Shown: positions 47,135-60,500 of the stretch, piece by piece
Layout of the letters: each line of letters starts with the position of its first letter
Position numbering within the stretch: the first letter of the stretch is position 1
From: Cryptomeria japonica
Taxonomy: Eukaryota > Streptophyta > Pinopsida > Cupressales > Cupressaceae
Assembly (NCBI RefSeq): GCF_030272615.1
Contig: NC_081409.1
Location: 878,697,220 to 878,761,219 of the forward strand
Length of the DNA stretch: 64,000 nt
Direction: 5' to 3'
Notes under the pieces: model-generated
What the model was told of the DNA's origin: nothing
The model's database searches: none
The model's input: only the letters and a program-made list of their open reading frames with translations
Position numbers and translations under genes: made by a program

Positions 47135-48199
47135 TCACTCACTCTTCCAAGCATACAACAACAAAGAGAAGCCAGATGGGCTGCCTACTTCAGTCTCCAT
47201 GCTGGCCCATTGCAGTACTGAAGAGCTAGAGTTTGAAGAGGAGGAAGAGGATGAACTGCTCTTGAAGAAGGTTTTCTCAGGGCCTTTAAGACTGAAAGCA
47301 GAAGGAGGAGGCCACTGCAGAACAGATGGTGGGGAAGGCTGATCAGGAAAAGGAGCAGCATTTTTAGATTTCCTAGCATTATCAGATCCCCTGCTGCCAT
47401 TTGATGTGCAGCTTGAGGTCTGGAACATGAAAACTGCATGGCCAACGCTTGGATTGAAGAGCCAATTGTGCACATCCCAGAAGACTTGTATTTGGGTTCC
47501 ATCGACCTCAATTGTCTGATTGCCTCTGAACTTCCAAATCAGATGCTTGACCTGCAACACAACTTGCTTGTCAACCCTCACATACAATCTTGGCTCCTTG
47601 GATCCTCCTGTATGGCATTCAATCACAATGTCATGAGTCCTACCACTTTCACCAAATTGTGCCTTTGTTGTGTAGTATTTTTTCCCAAACACATGCTCTC
47701 GTCTAGACAACAATGTGGGTTCATTGAATGGGAACCTTGCATGGGTTTTCTTGTAGGCTTCCTCCTGCATATCCCCCAGCAACAGGATTATCTCTTTTTC
47801 ACACATAAGGGCCACATAGAAACACTCCTGGGGCTCAGGCCCACAGACATATTTGGCATTGGTTAGATCCCAAAAGACCTCCAGTTTCTGGCCTTTGACA
47901 TCAAAGCTCTTGGATCCTTGCTTCTTCCAGAAAAACCATGGCTTCATATCCACCTTGCACATATAATGGCAGCTTGGATCATTCACATGAACACTAAGCC
48001 CTTGGCCCATGAGATTCTTACACCATGTTATCGTCACAAATCTGCAGATTCCTGCTAATTTCGTCTGATACAAACAAGTGATCAGGTTCTGTGTCATTCT
48101 GCTACTGGAGGAAGATGATGATGATGATGATGATGATGACTTCTCTGTCACGTGGGCGCCTCCGTAATCTCCAAAACAAGAAGGGAATGCTTCAGGCAT
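47135..48199 (-). CDS. DUF868-family protein, apparently intact
   Basis: 354 codons from ATG 48199 (MPEAFPSCFGDYGG); frame upstream of this Met has no ATG. The family hallmarks appear in order: NLITCLYQTKLAG, TITWCKNLMGQGLSV, MKPWFFWKKQGSKSF, FWDLTNAKY, GPEPQECFYVA, LLLGDMQEEAYKKT, SRREHVFGKKYYTTKAQFG, VQVKHLIWKFRGNQTIEV-like text, and VFWDVHNWLFNP..GHAVFMF. This is the complete DUF868 domain, found only in land plants and of unknown biochemical role. Poly-Ser runs flank the domain: about residues 18-30, coded by a TCA/ATC trinucleotide repeat (48113-48142), and near residue 310. Single-exon, as is usual for this family. There are no stops or shifts, in contrast with everything around it. It is the only convincing host gene in the window. 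Confidence 0.95.
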   Translation of the reverse strand: MPEAFPSCFGDYGGAHVTEKSSSSSSSSSSSSSRMTQNLITCLYQTKLAGICRFVTITWCKNLMGQGLSVHVNDPSCHYMCKVDMKPWFFWKKQGSKSFDVKGQKLEVFWDLTNAKYVCGPEPQECFYVALMCEKEIILLLGDMQEEAYKKTHARFPFNEPTLLSRREHVFGKKYYTTKAQFGESGRTHDIVIECHTGGSKEPRLYVRVDKQVVLQVKHLIWKFRGNQTIEVDGTQIQVFWDVHNWLFNPSVGHAVFMFQTSSCTSNGSRGSDNARKSKNAAPFPDQPSPPSVLQWPPPSAFSLKGPEKTFFKSSSSSSSSSNSSSSVLQWASMETEVGSPSGFSLLLYAWKSE

Positions 48200-48900
48200 T
48201 TTTGAGATCCAACGGTATGAATATGAATTCTTTACTTGATGAGACAGAGACAGCAAAGATTCAAATATCAGATGCACATATCAGATTCCAATTATACAAC
48301 ACAGATGCTATTGGAATTTCCAAAAGCAAGATTGGATCTTGGAAACCCGCATCACTTCGAGAATGAAATCAATGAGAACCCAATTGCTGAAACCTGATCA
48401 AAGAGACACCCACTTGAGAATTCTCATCTGTGTAGCAGAAACACATAGAACCCAAAATGCTGAAACTTGACAAACAACAATGCCACACAGCTCTGAATTC
48501 TGCAGCATTCTCAATCTGGGCTTCATCCAATACATTGTAAAACAGGCAGCAGCAGCAGCTCCTACAACTTACAGAGGGGCAACAGTTCCTACACTGAAAA
48601 AACAACTTGTGGACAATGTGGAAGAACCCTAAGATGTGACCAAGATGCTATTTTTATGAAGCTTGACAATTCTAGGCCCTTTTTCAAGATGGATGAGGTT
48701 TATCAGCTGAGACTTGGATCAAACAAATCCGAAAACAAAGCAATCAAATTGATGGATTCAATCTGTGTATCGAGACCTATGAAGGGCCTCCACAGAAGCT
48801 TTGGGTTCACAGTCTTGATGCCCAAATTCCCATAGAAGCTGCCTCAGTCTTTCTTACTATTAATAAAAGACAGAAGACAACTTAGCAGTATGCTGCCTTG
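48200..48900 (-). promoter_or_regulatory. Long 5' leader of the DUF868 gene with a 45-codon upstream ORF
   Basis: Between the predicted transcription start (about 48900) and the ATG lie about 700 bases. An ATG at 48535 opens a 45-codon uORF ending TGA at 48398 (MYWMKPRLRMLQNSEL...), which could damp translation. A GTAAGT at about 48577 followed by TTTCAG near 48390 would allow a leader intron that removes the uORF. Both are predictions from sequence. Confidence 0.4.
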
Positions 48901-48927
48901 CCTTTCCACTGCTCTCCCAAGGCTCCT

Positions 48928-48934
48928 CCTTATA
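48928..48934 (-). promoter_or_regulatory. TATA box of the DUF868 gene
   Basis: TATAAGG on the minus strand, within GTACTATAAGGAGGAGCC. It is the clearest core promoter motif upstream of the start codon and puts transcription start near 48900. Confidence 0.5.
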
Positions 48935-48949
48935 GTACAATTTAATATT

Positions 48950-51900
48950 ACTGTCTGTCTATTCACTATGCATCACTCCGCATGATAGTAGAATTTTAAT
49001 GTTGCGGTCTATTTTTCCAACATGTGAACAGACTACAAGGACAAAGTACACCATGTTGGTCTTACCCAAAGAAGAATTTGCCTAAACTTGCGCTTGAATA
49101 TAAGGAATGCCAATCTGGTAACATTTAATGTTAAGTGAGTGCACATTATTCTGTCTGGTTAAAAAATAATAAAGCTGAAAAAACAAAATATGTTGGTGGG
49201 TAGGGAATTGAAATTAAAAACTGAAAAGGCACAGAAAAGAGTTGGAGTTGCTTTTACTTTTGGGTTTTCTTATAATAATCTTTTCAAATTGAACTTGAGT
49301 TGATGACAAAGGTAAAAATGGAACAAAAACCAGTAAAGAAATGTTAAGAGGAAAATGTTTAATTATGGGCCCTCTTGGTCCTCTCTTGTTGGGACCTTTT
49401 TCTTGGATTGATAGGTTGTTAGGGGAATCACTCGAGGATGAGCCATGTGAGTTGGAAAAGCTTGTATGATTAAGCATTATCGTATTTTCTTGTTAAATAA
49501 TTCTCTTTTCCCTAGGGCTTAGTTGTGCCTTGTAGGTGACGGTATCATTGAGTTGTTTGGCTTCCAGTGGGACTTGTTCCATCCTTGTTGGGAAGACCCA
49601 CAAGGATAAGCTTTGTTGTCATATGAAGGATAGATACTAGGATAAGCCTTGTTGTGAGAATCAGCTAAGACTTGTCTCTTCCTTGTTGGAAGATTGATTG
49701 GGATTGAGATAAGTTGTCACTTGGAACTTAGTTTAACCTTGTAAAGATCGGTCCACCAAAGGGCAATCTTCAAAGAGCCCTAAAGGTGGTATTATCTTAA
49801 GCTCTAATTGGAGGTCTCATGGAAGTGAGTTGTATCTTGGATTAAATTATAAGATTGTTGGGGTTGGTTAATATGTTGTATTAGTATATTATTGATTTGA
49901 GAGTGTTTTTGAAGTATAATGTTTTTAAGGTTTGATTGAATTATATATAAGAAAAAGGAGTTGTTGTTGTGTTATGTAAAATGAATGTATATTAGATGTT
50001 GTCATTTGTACAAGTTGTTTATAACTTATCTTGATAATAAGAATAATCATGTAACATACAATAAACTTCAATATCATGTGATGATATATAATAGTTGATA
50101 TATATAGAATTTATTATATTTAGAACGTGCTCTTTACATTTGTTTCACTATTATGTCATTGTGTATAAGTTTTACAAGAATACTAATAGTTACAACTATT
50201 ATCTTCTATGTTTTATCTTGCTAGCTAAGTCCTTGTGTCTCATTAACTCCAGATTTTACTCCCCTTCATCTTTTTAAGGATATTTTTTTTCCATTTTTAT
50301 AGCTTATTTGTGCTCAAATCATTTGGTCAAGATTTGCTCCTACATCAAAGGTCACAATCTATTTTGATTTGCTTGCGTAGAGTTGATCCTTCTTGTTCTT
50401 TGACAATTTTTTACCGTTGTGGTAAAATATGTTAACTTGGTGAATAGTAGAAGTCAATTAAGCTCAACAAGAATTGTCGATGTAACCCTAAATGCAACAT
50501 TGTAAGCCATGCATTTGAATTTATTGGAGCTCATGCTTAAATTCTATTGTTAAACAAGACTCGTCCAAAACATATTAGGTAGACTCCAATAGGTCAAAGA
50601 TTTATTCGTGTACGAGGGATATTGAAATATAAAAATAGATAACAAAATATATTCTTAATTTACTAAAGTAATCTTTTAAATTTAAAATTAATAATTAAAT
50701 ATATTTTAAAAGATTTAGAGCTTATCCTCTTATTTTTGTGGTAAATCTTCTTCTAATTTGTAGTGATTTACCTTCAATAATATGCCAATGAAAATGTGTT
50801 TATAGTTTGCCTAAATTAGGGGTTTTCTTCCACTAACTCAATTACAGGAACTAAGGGGTTTTGTCATTAATTTCCAGCCTAGAGCTTGGGTTTCATCCTT
50901 AGGCTGTTACAAACTTGGTTCATATTCCACAAGGAAAAATAATTAAATAAAATATCTTTGCCAAAAAATGATGTCCTCTTTTCCTTACTTAACTTTGTTA
51001 AAAAGAAACTCGATCCAACAATCAACACTCTTCCAATGCCCCTTGAGAAATAAACTTTAATTATAACTTCATCAATTAATCCAAGCATTGCCTTTTAACC
51101 TTTTGTGATTTCTCTTATTTATTATCTATCTTTAGAATTGATGTGGTTTATCTCATTGAGCATCTCTATTCTTTTGGTAGCTATTGACTTTGGTGGCAAT
51201 TTACTAAAAAAGTAATCCTCTGTTGTCTTACAACAGTTGCTCCTAAATGGGGTCTTCTTTTAACTGCCTTGATAAATTAATAATTTACTCTGGATTTAAT
51301 TTTTGAGCCTCGGGCATTACATGCCCCTTCTCCAATATCCATAGCCCACCAAACCACCTTCTTTCTTGAGTATTCTCCACATTTAAAATTCAAAAAGTGT
51401 AATGATGCATTTAAACACAGGTTTCAAATTTTAAAATCAGAGAACTAAGAGTTGAGGTTTTACATGAGAAGGAAATTGCTACAAAAGGAAATAAGATAAG
51501 ATAAGCTCATTTGCTTCAATAAATTGTGAAGATGATGGTAGACAAAGGGGATTTAGAGGAAGGATGATAATGTCAAACTTATATTCTTCTCTTTGTATTA
51601 TGCATATGTCGACATGGATGGAATTACAAGCAATAGTGTCATGTTAGGCATGACACTATCCATATAATTTTTAGTATTATTTGCTCAATGTAAAGGTGAC
51701 AATATCATTTACAACTTCTAAAATTAAGTTTGATGACTATAGGCAACATCCTCTACACATATGGGTACACTAAGATGGACAAGTTGATATCCATGAGATA
51801 TTTAGGGATTTGATTTAGTTAAATTCTAATCAATTTACACGATGTATTGAAATGTGTACGAAAAGTTCATAGGTGCAAGGTAGCATGTGCAACTACAATA

Positions 51901-54900
51901 AAGAAAGTTAAACAAAGAATGTGCATATTGTGTTATTATTGTTGTATATATGATATTTTGGATGACCCAAAGTGTTCATAACTCTATTTCTAGTTATTTT
52001 TAGATCTAGCTATTATTTTACCATTAGGGAGGTATATTAGAATTTATATATAAATAAGAACAATCAAATTTAAATGCACAAAATGTTATCATATATGATC
52101 TTGTTTAAAGAACTAAAAGGTGATATTGACATCTAAGGTGTTAGAAAAAACCAAATATAAAAACAAAAATACATAAATATAAGAAAATTATATTATGATA
52201 GAAACTATAATTTTATAAACAATTGACATATCAAATTAAAAAAATCAAATCAAAATCAATTAATAAAATACTAAATACACAATTATTTGTCTCTACAAAA
52301 GTGCTTCTAAACAAATTTACACACCACAAAATAGTTCACTTTTACCAAAAAGAGAGAGCTTTTAAGTTGAAGAGGATTGTGGGTTAGTGGATCATTCATT
52401 AACTAGGACTTTGGTGGCCTCATTGGGATCATCCACTGGGGATTTAACTACAATATCAAAAAATGCAACCCAATAGAGAGTGTTTCTAGATGGGCTCACT
52501 GAGCATATATTACACCAAATTTTGTCTTAATCTTGTCCCCTTCTCAAAAGTATCACCTTAACTTGGATTGTAGTGTGCTAAGATAGCTATAAAATTTAAA
52601 AAATTAAAAGTAACCACAAGAAAGATTTGGTATCCCCATACTATAGTACAAAGCATGACAAGTAATGATTCTATGATTGACAAAAACCCAAAAGCTTGCA
52701 ACCAAAACAACTATAATAACATCATATAACAATTAAAAATGGCTTTGGCAATAGTAAAGCAAGGAGGTGAGCTCCATAATTCCCTTGGTAATAATCTAAA
52801 TGTCTTCTCTAAGGTTGCATCAAATTATTATGAAGCACAGGAGTCATGTTGTACTATATTTTAGCTTTAAGGTGCAAATCTGGAGGGAAAATTTCATGCA
52901 CGTAGAATTTTTTTAACCTTTTTTTAATTTTCAATAATGTGACAAATTTTGTCATTCCTTGTGTTATGGCGATAACCTAGGGCAACAATTGTGGTATAAT
53001 AAAGACTCAAAATAGTCAATGAAATTTTAAAGAGTGAATGACCCATTTCTTATATTTTAATCTCTTTATTCAACTTCAATGTGTTCGACAGCTAGGCAAC
53101 AAACCCAAGGTTGACTAGACAAAATTTTATATCTTGAATTGGTAACCTTTGTCAAAAACTTTATACTTTTTCCCATCCTAAGACTCATCATTCACTTCAC
53201 TATCAATTCATTGTTAACAACTCATAAGTTTGAGAATTTGAAAAAGAAATACTTGGTTTTTTATTGAATATGCTTGCATTTAGTCCCTAGTCCTTGTTGT
53301 GGAATATTTGGATTTGGATTTGGTTATGGTGTCAGTATCATTTTGATTCATTGATTTGGGTGGGTTAGTAAATGCAAAGCCCAAATTATTGTATTGCAAA
53401 TTGGTCACTTTCACTATTTTATCGAGGTTCCTTGACTTTTGAATTAAATTTCAATGAAATTAAATTATGAAAATAGTTTGTATTTTTTTTTAAATTAGGT
53501 GTGATGGAATATATTTATAATAGTTTATGTTAAAAAAATATTATAGAAAATATCGTAAAAGATTGATTAAATTATTATATAGCAAGTGTTATTTCAAAAT
53601 GGGGGGAGATGGATCTTTTTAGATATATTTTTCGTCCATCTTGAAGTTTCTAACCTTCAAGATTTGGCTCCCATCTTGTGATGGTAACTTCATATTCTTT
53701 TTTTTTTCATGGGATCATTTCGAACAAGAAAAATAATAAGATTAAGTCGTGGGAATTAATCATTATTGGGCCAACTAAAACACCCATGTTGTGAGGTTGA
53801 CAAACAATAGATTGTACATGGCTACTAGTACCAACCAATTCCTCTATGTTATGGAGAACCATGAGAGTGTTGTATGGATAGACCATTGTAGTTGCAACCA
53901 TCTTTTTGCAACCTTGAAGAGGGGATGGATCCCTACTAGATGGGAAGATGGTACACAAAAATAATAAAAGGAGCATTTGCCCAATGCTCAATAAACTCTA
54001 CAAGTGGACAACTTTTAGTGTAATTTTTTTTAGCTTGCACCTAAATTTGTAGAAACACAATAGAACTAATCACGACTTTAGAATATAATGAAAAATAAGA
54101 ATCTACGTGTAGACTGGACTACAGTAAAGTCAAGTTTCTATCTTTCCAAATAATAAATAAAATTTTCACTTTGAAAACACATCAAATTCAAGTGAATTTG
54201 GCTAGCATTCTTGGCCAATCACCTAGAGAACCATGTGCTAGCAAAATATCTTAAGCCAAAAGGGCTTGAAAAATCGTGAATCCAAATCCAAATATTTTGA
54301 GCCTTTAAGAAAAACATTAAACATATCTTTGAGTGTTTCCAAATGGCCATAAAAAGGATAGCAAAGATTAGAGACACCTAGATGGATCAAACAAGATTAA
54401 ATGAGAAGACCTAGTAGAGAAGACATCAACCAAAATGAGCAAGTTGTTAGTGTGTGTAGTGTTATTATAAAACTAGCTAGGTTTTAGCCTACCAAGGAGA
54501 GTCTTATTAACACTAGTTAAGTCTCTACTTAAAGACTTTTAGCTTTTTGTCTCGCTTAATGTGGTTGAGACCCATGCACTCACATGTTGAGACACATAGT
54601 TTATGCACACTTGCGGCAATGCTCAAACACTTCTTACTTGAGCTTTAGAAATGTGTGACACATTTGGAAAGTTAAATTTTCACTCCTACCTTCTCACTTG
54701 CTCATCTTTGCTTAATATGCGAGGTTCACCATTGTACATTTGCACACACTTGTAATCAATCTATTAAGTTATTTCTTTCATCTCTTCTTATTTTTACACA
54801 CCATTTTTCATAACTTGTAGGGTATGAAATTGTTTATCTCTTGCGGTAAACTAATATTAGCATTCCATGCAAGAGATTTTGTCATCTCTATAGAAGCTTG

Positions 54901-55699
54901 AGTTCCAAAATGATAGAAAAAATTGTTAATAAACATGTGTTGTCAATGAGTAGCTATAGATTGAATATCCTATCTATTGTTGATATATTTTGAATCATTG
55001 GAAAATATGAGAGAGATATGATGTTTCTTTACAATGCTTGTAGCCTTATAGGTTTAGAAACGATTAATAAAATACCATTTATAATCAATCCACTAGGGTG
55101 TAGTGCATCTATCCCTAAACTTTTGAAGCATCTAAGGATGGATTGAATCCATAATGGTATGAAAAGACTCACAAAAATAGTTGAAGAGTCTAAATATTAC
55201 CTCAACATCATGAAATTAAGCAAATACATCCAATTCATAGTGGTTTTGGAGAAGAGGTTTGAAATGAAACAAAACCTTCTATGAAATTTTCACTGGGTAC
55301 AAATTTAGGAAAATTGTCATGGAGGCTTCCCTTAACAAGTTGATGGTTGTCAAGATAGTAGTTCAAAATTCTTCTCATTCTAAAGTACCAAGGTTTTGAT
55401 GGCCTCCTAGGTTTTCCATACACTCTTGGAAATAAAAGTGCACTAAAATTGAACTAGCTCCTTCATAATAAGAACTTTATGAAATCCAACACCTTTCTAA
55501 GCCTTTCTACCATGAGGGACTCTATAATAAATACATTTAATTTGTAAAACAAGTAGGTTGCATTCCCCTCTATAGATATAATTATCCACTAAACACATAG
55601 TGTTAGCCCTTGATGATTAATATTTGTAAGACCGATCTACCTTAATTCACAAGGAAAATAACAAAATTCACATACAACATTATGAAATGCCTTCCCCTA
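48950..55699. other. Long AT-rich intergenic region, decayed and mostly unassigned
   Basis: No intact gene or bounded element found. Short protein-like scraps exist on the minus strand at 50879-51088, 52380-52480 (QWMIPMRPPKS), 53707-53991 and 55235-55423 (YGKPRRPSKPWYFRMRR). The last may belong to the LINE whose reverse transcriptase lies at 55700-57130. Repeated phrases with CTTGTTGG/GATAAG at 49560-49720 look like an old minor repeat. Confidence 0.4.
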
Positions 55700-57130
55700 C
55701 TTATAAGAGGCACAAGGGAAATACCTTAATGGATTTTCAAGTTTTTAATAGGAAGCCTTAAAAGGAGCCTAATAAGAATAATAATGATATAACATGTGTT
55801 GCAACAAGTACTTTGAAACAAATTTAGAAATTTCTATCAAGAGAAAGAGACTTGGATATCAAATGATTTATCTTATTTTCAATATGAAAAAAGATTAAAC
55901 TACCAAAAAGAAGAAGGGACACACTAAAAAGTAAAAGGAATTCTAAGATACCAAAATATCTCACTATAGTCATTTGATTTCTTGTGAAATTGTCGAAACA
56001 AGCACAATTGGGTATGAAATATTGATGATAACATTGGATATTTTTTCATTGTATTTTTGAAATAAAGACAATATGAAAGGTTCCAAGACATTACAAGGTC
56101 TAGGTGGCATTGGTCTCTTCTTCCAAAACAATGAGAAATGAATCATCAAAAAAATGACCATTGCCAATTTGTTGGTAGGTACTAGGAAGGGAGATACCTT
56201 TAAGATGGTTATAGACAACATTAACAAGAAAATAGATAAAGCCTTCCATAATTATCACATAACAAGCACGAGCAAGTGGACAAGCTTGATTAATAGACCT
56301 AAAAACCCATAAAGAACATTGCGTATCATTGATGATAAGGAATATTGAGATGTCTAAAAATGAAATATGAATAGAACAAAGAAACTTGGGACCAAACCTA
56401 TGAACCTAGAGAATGGTAAGTATTAAGGTCCATTTTATAAAACCATAGGCTTTTCCAAAGTCAATTTTAATACTTGAATGGATTGCTACTTAGAGTGGCA
56501 AGTCCATTTCATATCTTCCTAAACTACAAAATGTTGCCTAATGCATAACTTCTCTTTATGAATCTTTTCTACTTTATATGAATGATGAGATGGATTGTAT
56601 GATCTATACATAAGGCAAGGGATTTGGTAAAGATCTTGTAGGAAATTTTTAAAAGCCAAACTTCTCATTAGTTGTAGATGTCTTCTAGGTCGAACCTTTG
56701 CTAATTATATATTTCATATTTAATAGAGTTATATTCTTCTAAATATGCTTGAAAATGGTTAGGACCAATGATTTCTCATTCACAATGGAATCTATCACAA
56801 TCTAGAGCTTTTTCATTAGCCATGGTGAAAACCACTTCATGAAGATCAACTTAGATGAGAATTTAATCATAAATGAACCATTAAAAAGTGGAGAGTCAAC
56901 AAAGGACTGAACTCATGCATTGTTGGAGGTAATTGTCATGATCAAGATAATATTCTTAAGCCTTTGATACTTGTTAATAATGGTAGATAAAATTCTATAG
57001 AATATCAAGAATCTCCATGAGGAGTTACTAGACTTCTTTGATGCACATATTTTTTTGGGAAGCTTGATAAACACAAATAAATTAGAATAATTATATGGAA
57101 ACCTTATCACTAATCTTGACATAGTGTATA
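55700..57130 (-). pseudogene. Old LINE reverse transcriptase fragment
   Basis: One minus-strand frame at about 56450-56100 gives the palm motifs in order: IDFGKAYGFIKW (usual LDFEKAYDRV.W), RSINQACPLARACYVIIMEG (usual RQGCPLAP.L) and NGHFFDDSFLIV, the catalytic box with F-x-D-D. Upstream scraps at 57130-56650 (FIKLPKK, VFTMAN-like) and downstream ones continue the fold with many stops. It is much older than the LINE at 33.9 kb and on the other strand. The family (non-LTR reverse transcriptase) is clear; borders are not. Confidence 0.75.
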
Positions 57131-57564
57131 CAAGCTTTAATTTGAGGTCCCTAGTTTATATGATTATTAACTAGTTTCTTATATTGTCAAATTGTGGTCA
57201 CTCTCAATTTGTAAAGTAGGCAAAATAAATGTGTTTTGAACTTATTGGTGGTATAACAGACCTCTAACTTGTGGCAGCCTTGTATGATTGTAAAAATTGT
57301 CATAGTTGATGCCCATAGATACACAAATAGTGAGTAAACTGATGCAATCATTCCACCACTAAGTCTAGCTAATCTAATGGTGGGGAAATGACTCTAGGTT
57401 TCAAACATGGTGCATGCACTAGAGTAGGATATGGAATTAGAACTTAATAAATAATATTTTTCAACCTTGGGTGTGACAATTTTATACTTAAATATGGACC
57501 TAATTGGAAAGTGATTTAAAAGAAAAAAAAATTAGTAAGGGTTCAAGCAACAACTACAAATAGC

Positions 57565-60500
57565 TAGAAAAAGAAAGATCCATTAACTTAATAATATAGC
57601 CATGTCAAATTATTTGTTAGCCCTTTTAATACTAAAAGGAAAAAGTTTCTACGTATATTGAGCACAATTAGAATTACAATGACCAATTAAAAGTCACAAT
57701 TTATTACGCATGTAGTACCATGCCTCCCTCTCATCAATTGTCCAACACATAGGGTGCTTGTTGTATTTGTTAGATGCCAAATTAATCATATTAAATTTCC
57801 TATACAATAAATAAGGATTAGTTTAAAGATCCTTTGCAATCTGTATTCACATAAATTTGTCCACTTAATTAAATGAATATTTAGTATTTATTTGATTATT
57901 TAACCATCAATCAATAATTAATTAAATTAATATATTTAATTAATTCATCTTAACCCTCTTCTCATATTAATTAAATAAATTATTCAATTTATTTGATTTA
58001 ATTCACTTAACAAATTCAGACCATTAATTAAATAAATAAATCATATTTATTTAATTAAATCTTCACCCACATTTAAATAAATTAATATTTATTGAAATTC
58101 CCCCAAAATCCCACCTCTCACATTTAAATAAATTAACATTTATTTAAATCACCTTTATCCTCCACCCACTTGTATTTTCCTACAAATGCAAGTTGCACAA
58201 CTATTTAAAATACTATTTATCCTCACCCACTTGAAACCTTTAATGGTTTCCCTTAAAGTCTTCAAACTCAATGGCTTCCTTCTATAGTCTTCTTAAGCCT
58301 TTAATGGTTTCCCTTAATGTCTTCAAACTTAATGGCTTCCCTTAAAGTCTTCTTAAGACTTTAATGGTTTCCTTTAAAGTCTTCAAACTTAATGGCTTAT
58401 TTCTAGAGTCTTCTTAAGCCTTTAATGGTTTCCCTCAAAGTCTTCAAGCATTTAAATGCTTTATCTTCCTTTTTCTCATGTAAATAAATTAAGATTTATT
58501 TAAATCCAAAATTCACATTCACATTTAAATAAATAAATATTTATTTAAATATCTATCCATATGCAAATTACACCATTTAATTGAAATAAATGATTTTATT
58601 TTAATTAAAAATCCCCAAATTCCTCCCACTTGCATGCCTAAATCCCTTCTAGATTCTTCTAACTCCTTCTAATTAGCCTAATCCTATCCTAATCATTGTC
58701 ACATTCCTAAATAAAAGGAAGTCACTTCTCAAAAACATCCAAAGTCTTCAATAACCATTAAAGGCTTTATGTCTTCAAATGGTTAACCTCTAAAGTCTTC
58801 CAAACCATTAAAGGCTCTTACATAACCATTTATGATTAACTCACCTTTTACCTTTGGTTAGAGACTTTCCTCTAACTTAACCATCCTTTTGACTCATGGG
58901 TCTCTTCAAAGCATTTATTTCTTTGACTAAGGTAACCATTTAACCCTTGTACATTCATTTATCCCTTGGATAAAAGGAATATCCATTAACCTAACCCTAA
59001 CCCAACCCCCTAGGGTAACCATCATGTCCCCTCAAGCATTTAATGCTCCTTATCTCTCCTCTCAAGCCTCCTCATGGTGACACTTGTCAACATGGGATTG
59101 GGTTGAAAGTCTCACATGGATTGAATATCTTTCAATCCTAACCCTTGTTAAGATTGATCAATCTTAACCCTTCATTTCCCCATTTCTTCTATAAATAGAA
59201 CCCTTCTCCTCAAGAAAAGAAGGAAGCATTAGAGTATTGTTGTTATACTGGTATTAGCATAGAGCTTTTTCATAGCATCACTATCTACACTTGCATAGCA
59301 TTTGTTTATCATATTCAACCATCTTGAATCTCCATATGGCATCCATGGCTAGTGCTAAAAGCTGAGAGCTACACTCATGTGGAACTTGGAGAGGAGAGGA
59401 ACAAGGGAGGAGCAACTATGAACATCTTGATTAGCATTTGGAGGAGTATAGTTTATCTATTCTATGTTTGTATGCTTTCTATTTCATGCTTAACATCTCT
59501 CTTGATATGCCTATTTAGGATAATCTATTGTTGCTAACACTAACGTTTGTTTCTTGTGCTCTTGTGTGTGTTGCCATCAAACAGATTTTCTAATCCTTTT
59601 TGCAGAGCATCACAATCTATGCCAAAGATGAAATCTTTCAATGACGGATCTTAGAAACATAAACATTAACAACCTTAAAGAAGAGATTAATATTAAAGAC
59701 AGCCTACAAAACATGATAAGTGAGTTCACAACCTTGATAAACTAGATTTTTTGTAACCTAAGAGAGATTAAAGTGAATTTTATTGTAGGGTTATAGGGCA
59801 TCATGCTTTAGTTTTAGGGGTTTATTTCCATTTATTCTTAAACAACTAGTGTAGAGGGAGGTGGATGTAATTGGAAGGAAGTTGTCTTCTATGTTGCCTT
59901 AGGTCCTATCACTTGGTTTTTTATTTTAGTTACAAATTAATTTGTATTATATTATGATATCTTGACTAAATTAGAGAGAGGATTAGTGATCATTACTTTA
60001 TTCATTTATGAATCAATTTAAAGCCTATCTTAGATGTTGCACTTTTATGAGTCCTCTCCTTCATGTCTATAATAATTGTTAATTAAATTACCTCTTCCAA
60101 TTTTTTTCCAATCATCCCTTGACTTAATGTTTGTGCATTATTTGAATTATCCTTTAATGAGTTAATTGATTCCTTGCAACTATAGAAGAATAATACTCTG
60201 CATACATGATTTGACATTTCCTTAAAAATTATCTAATAATCTTGTGAAAATGAATGTAATGAACAATTCCTTGACTAAAATCTAGTATATCCTTCTTTTT
60301 TTTAGGGGTACCCACCAGTTAAAGTTTGGTCATTTTGGCTTTATGAATCCTAATTCACCATCCTAACTATTATTTCATTTCTACACAGAAATCTCTCAAT
60401 TTTTTTCTTGAGAATCGAATTATATTTATAAATTAATAGGTTTCTTATTCTACCATTAAATACACTTTTACCAAAGAAAATTCATAAATTTCAAGAGATG

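Noticed and set aside
47185-47866. Open frames overlapping the DUF868 gene in other frames and on the plus strand
   Set aside because: They are shadows of a conserved coding sequence with no domain or start of their own.
48200-48277. N-terminal extension of the DUF868 protein
   Set aside because: The frame is open upstream but the first codon is GTG, not ATG, and the family starts near the MPEAFPSCF methionine.
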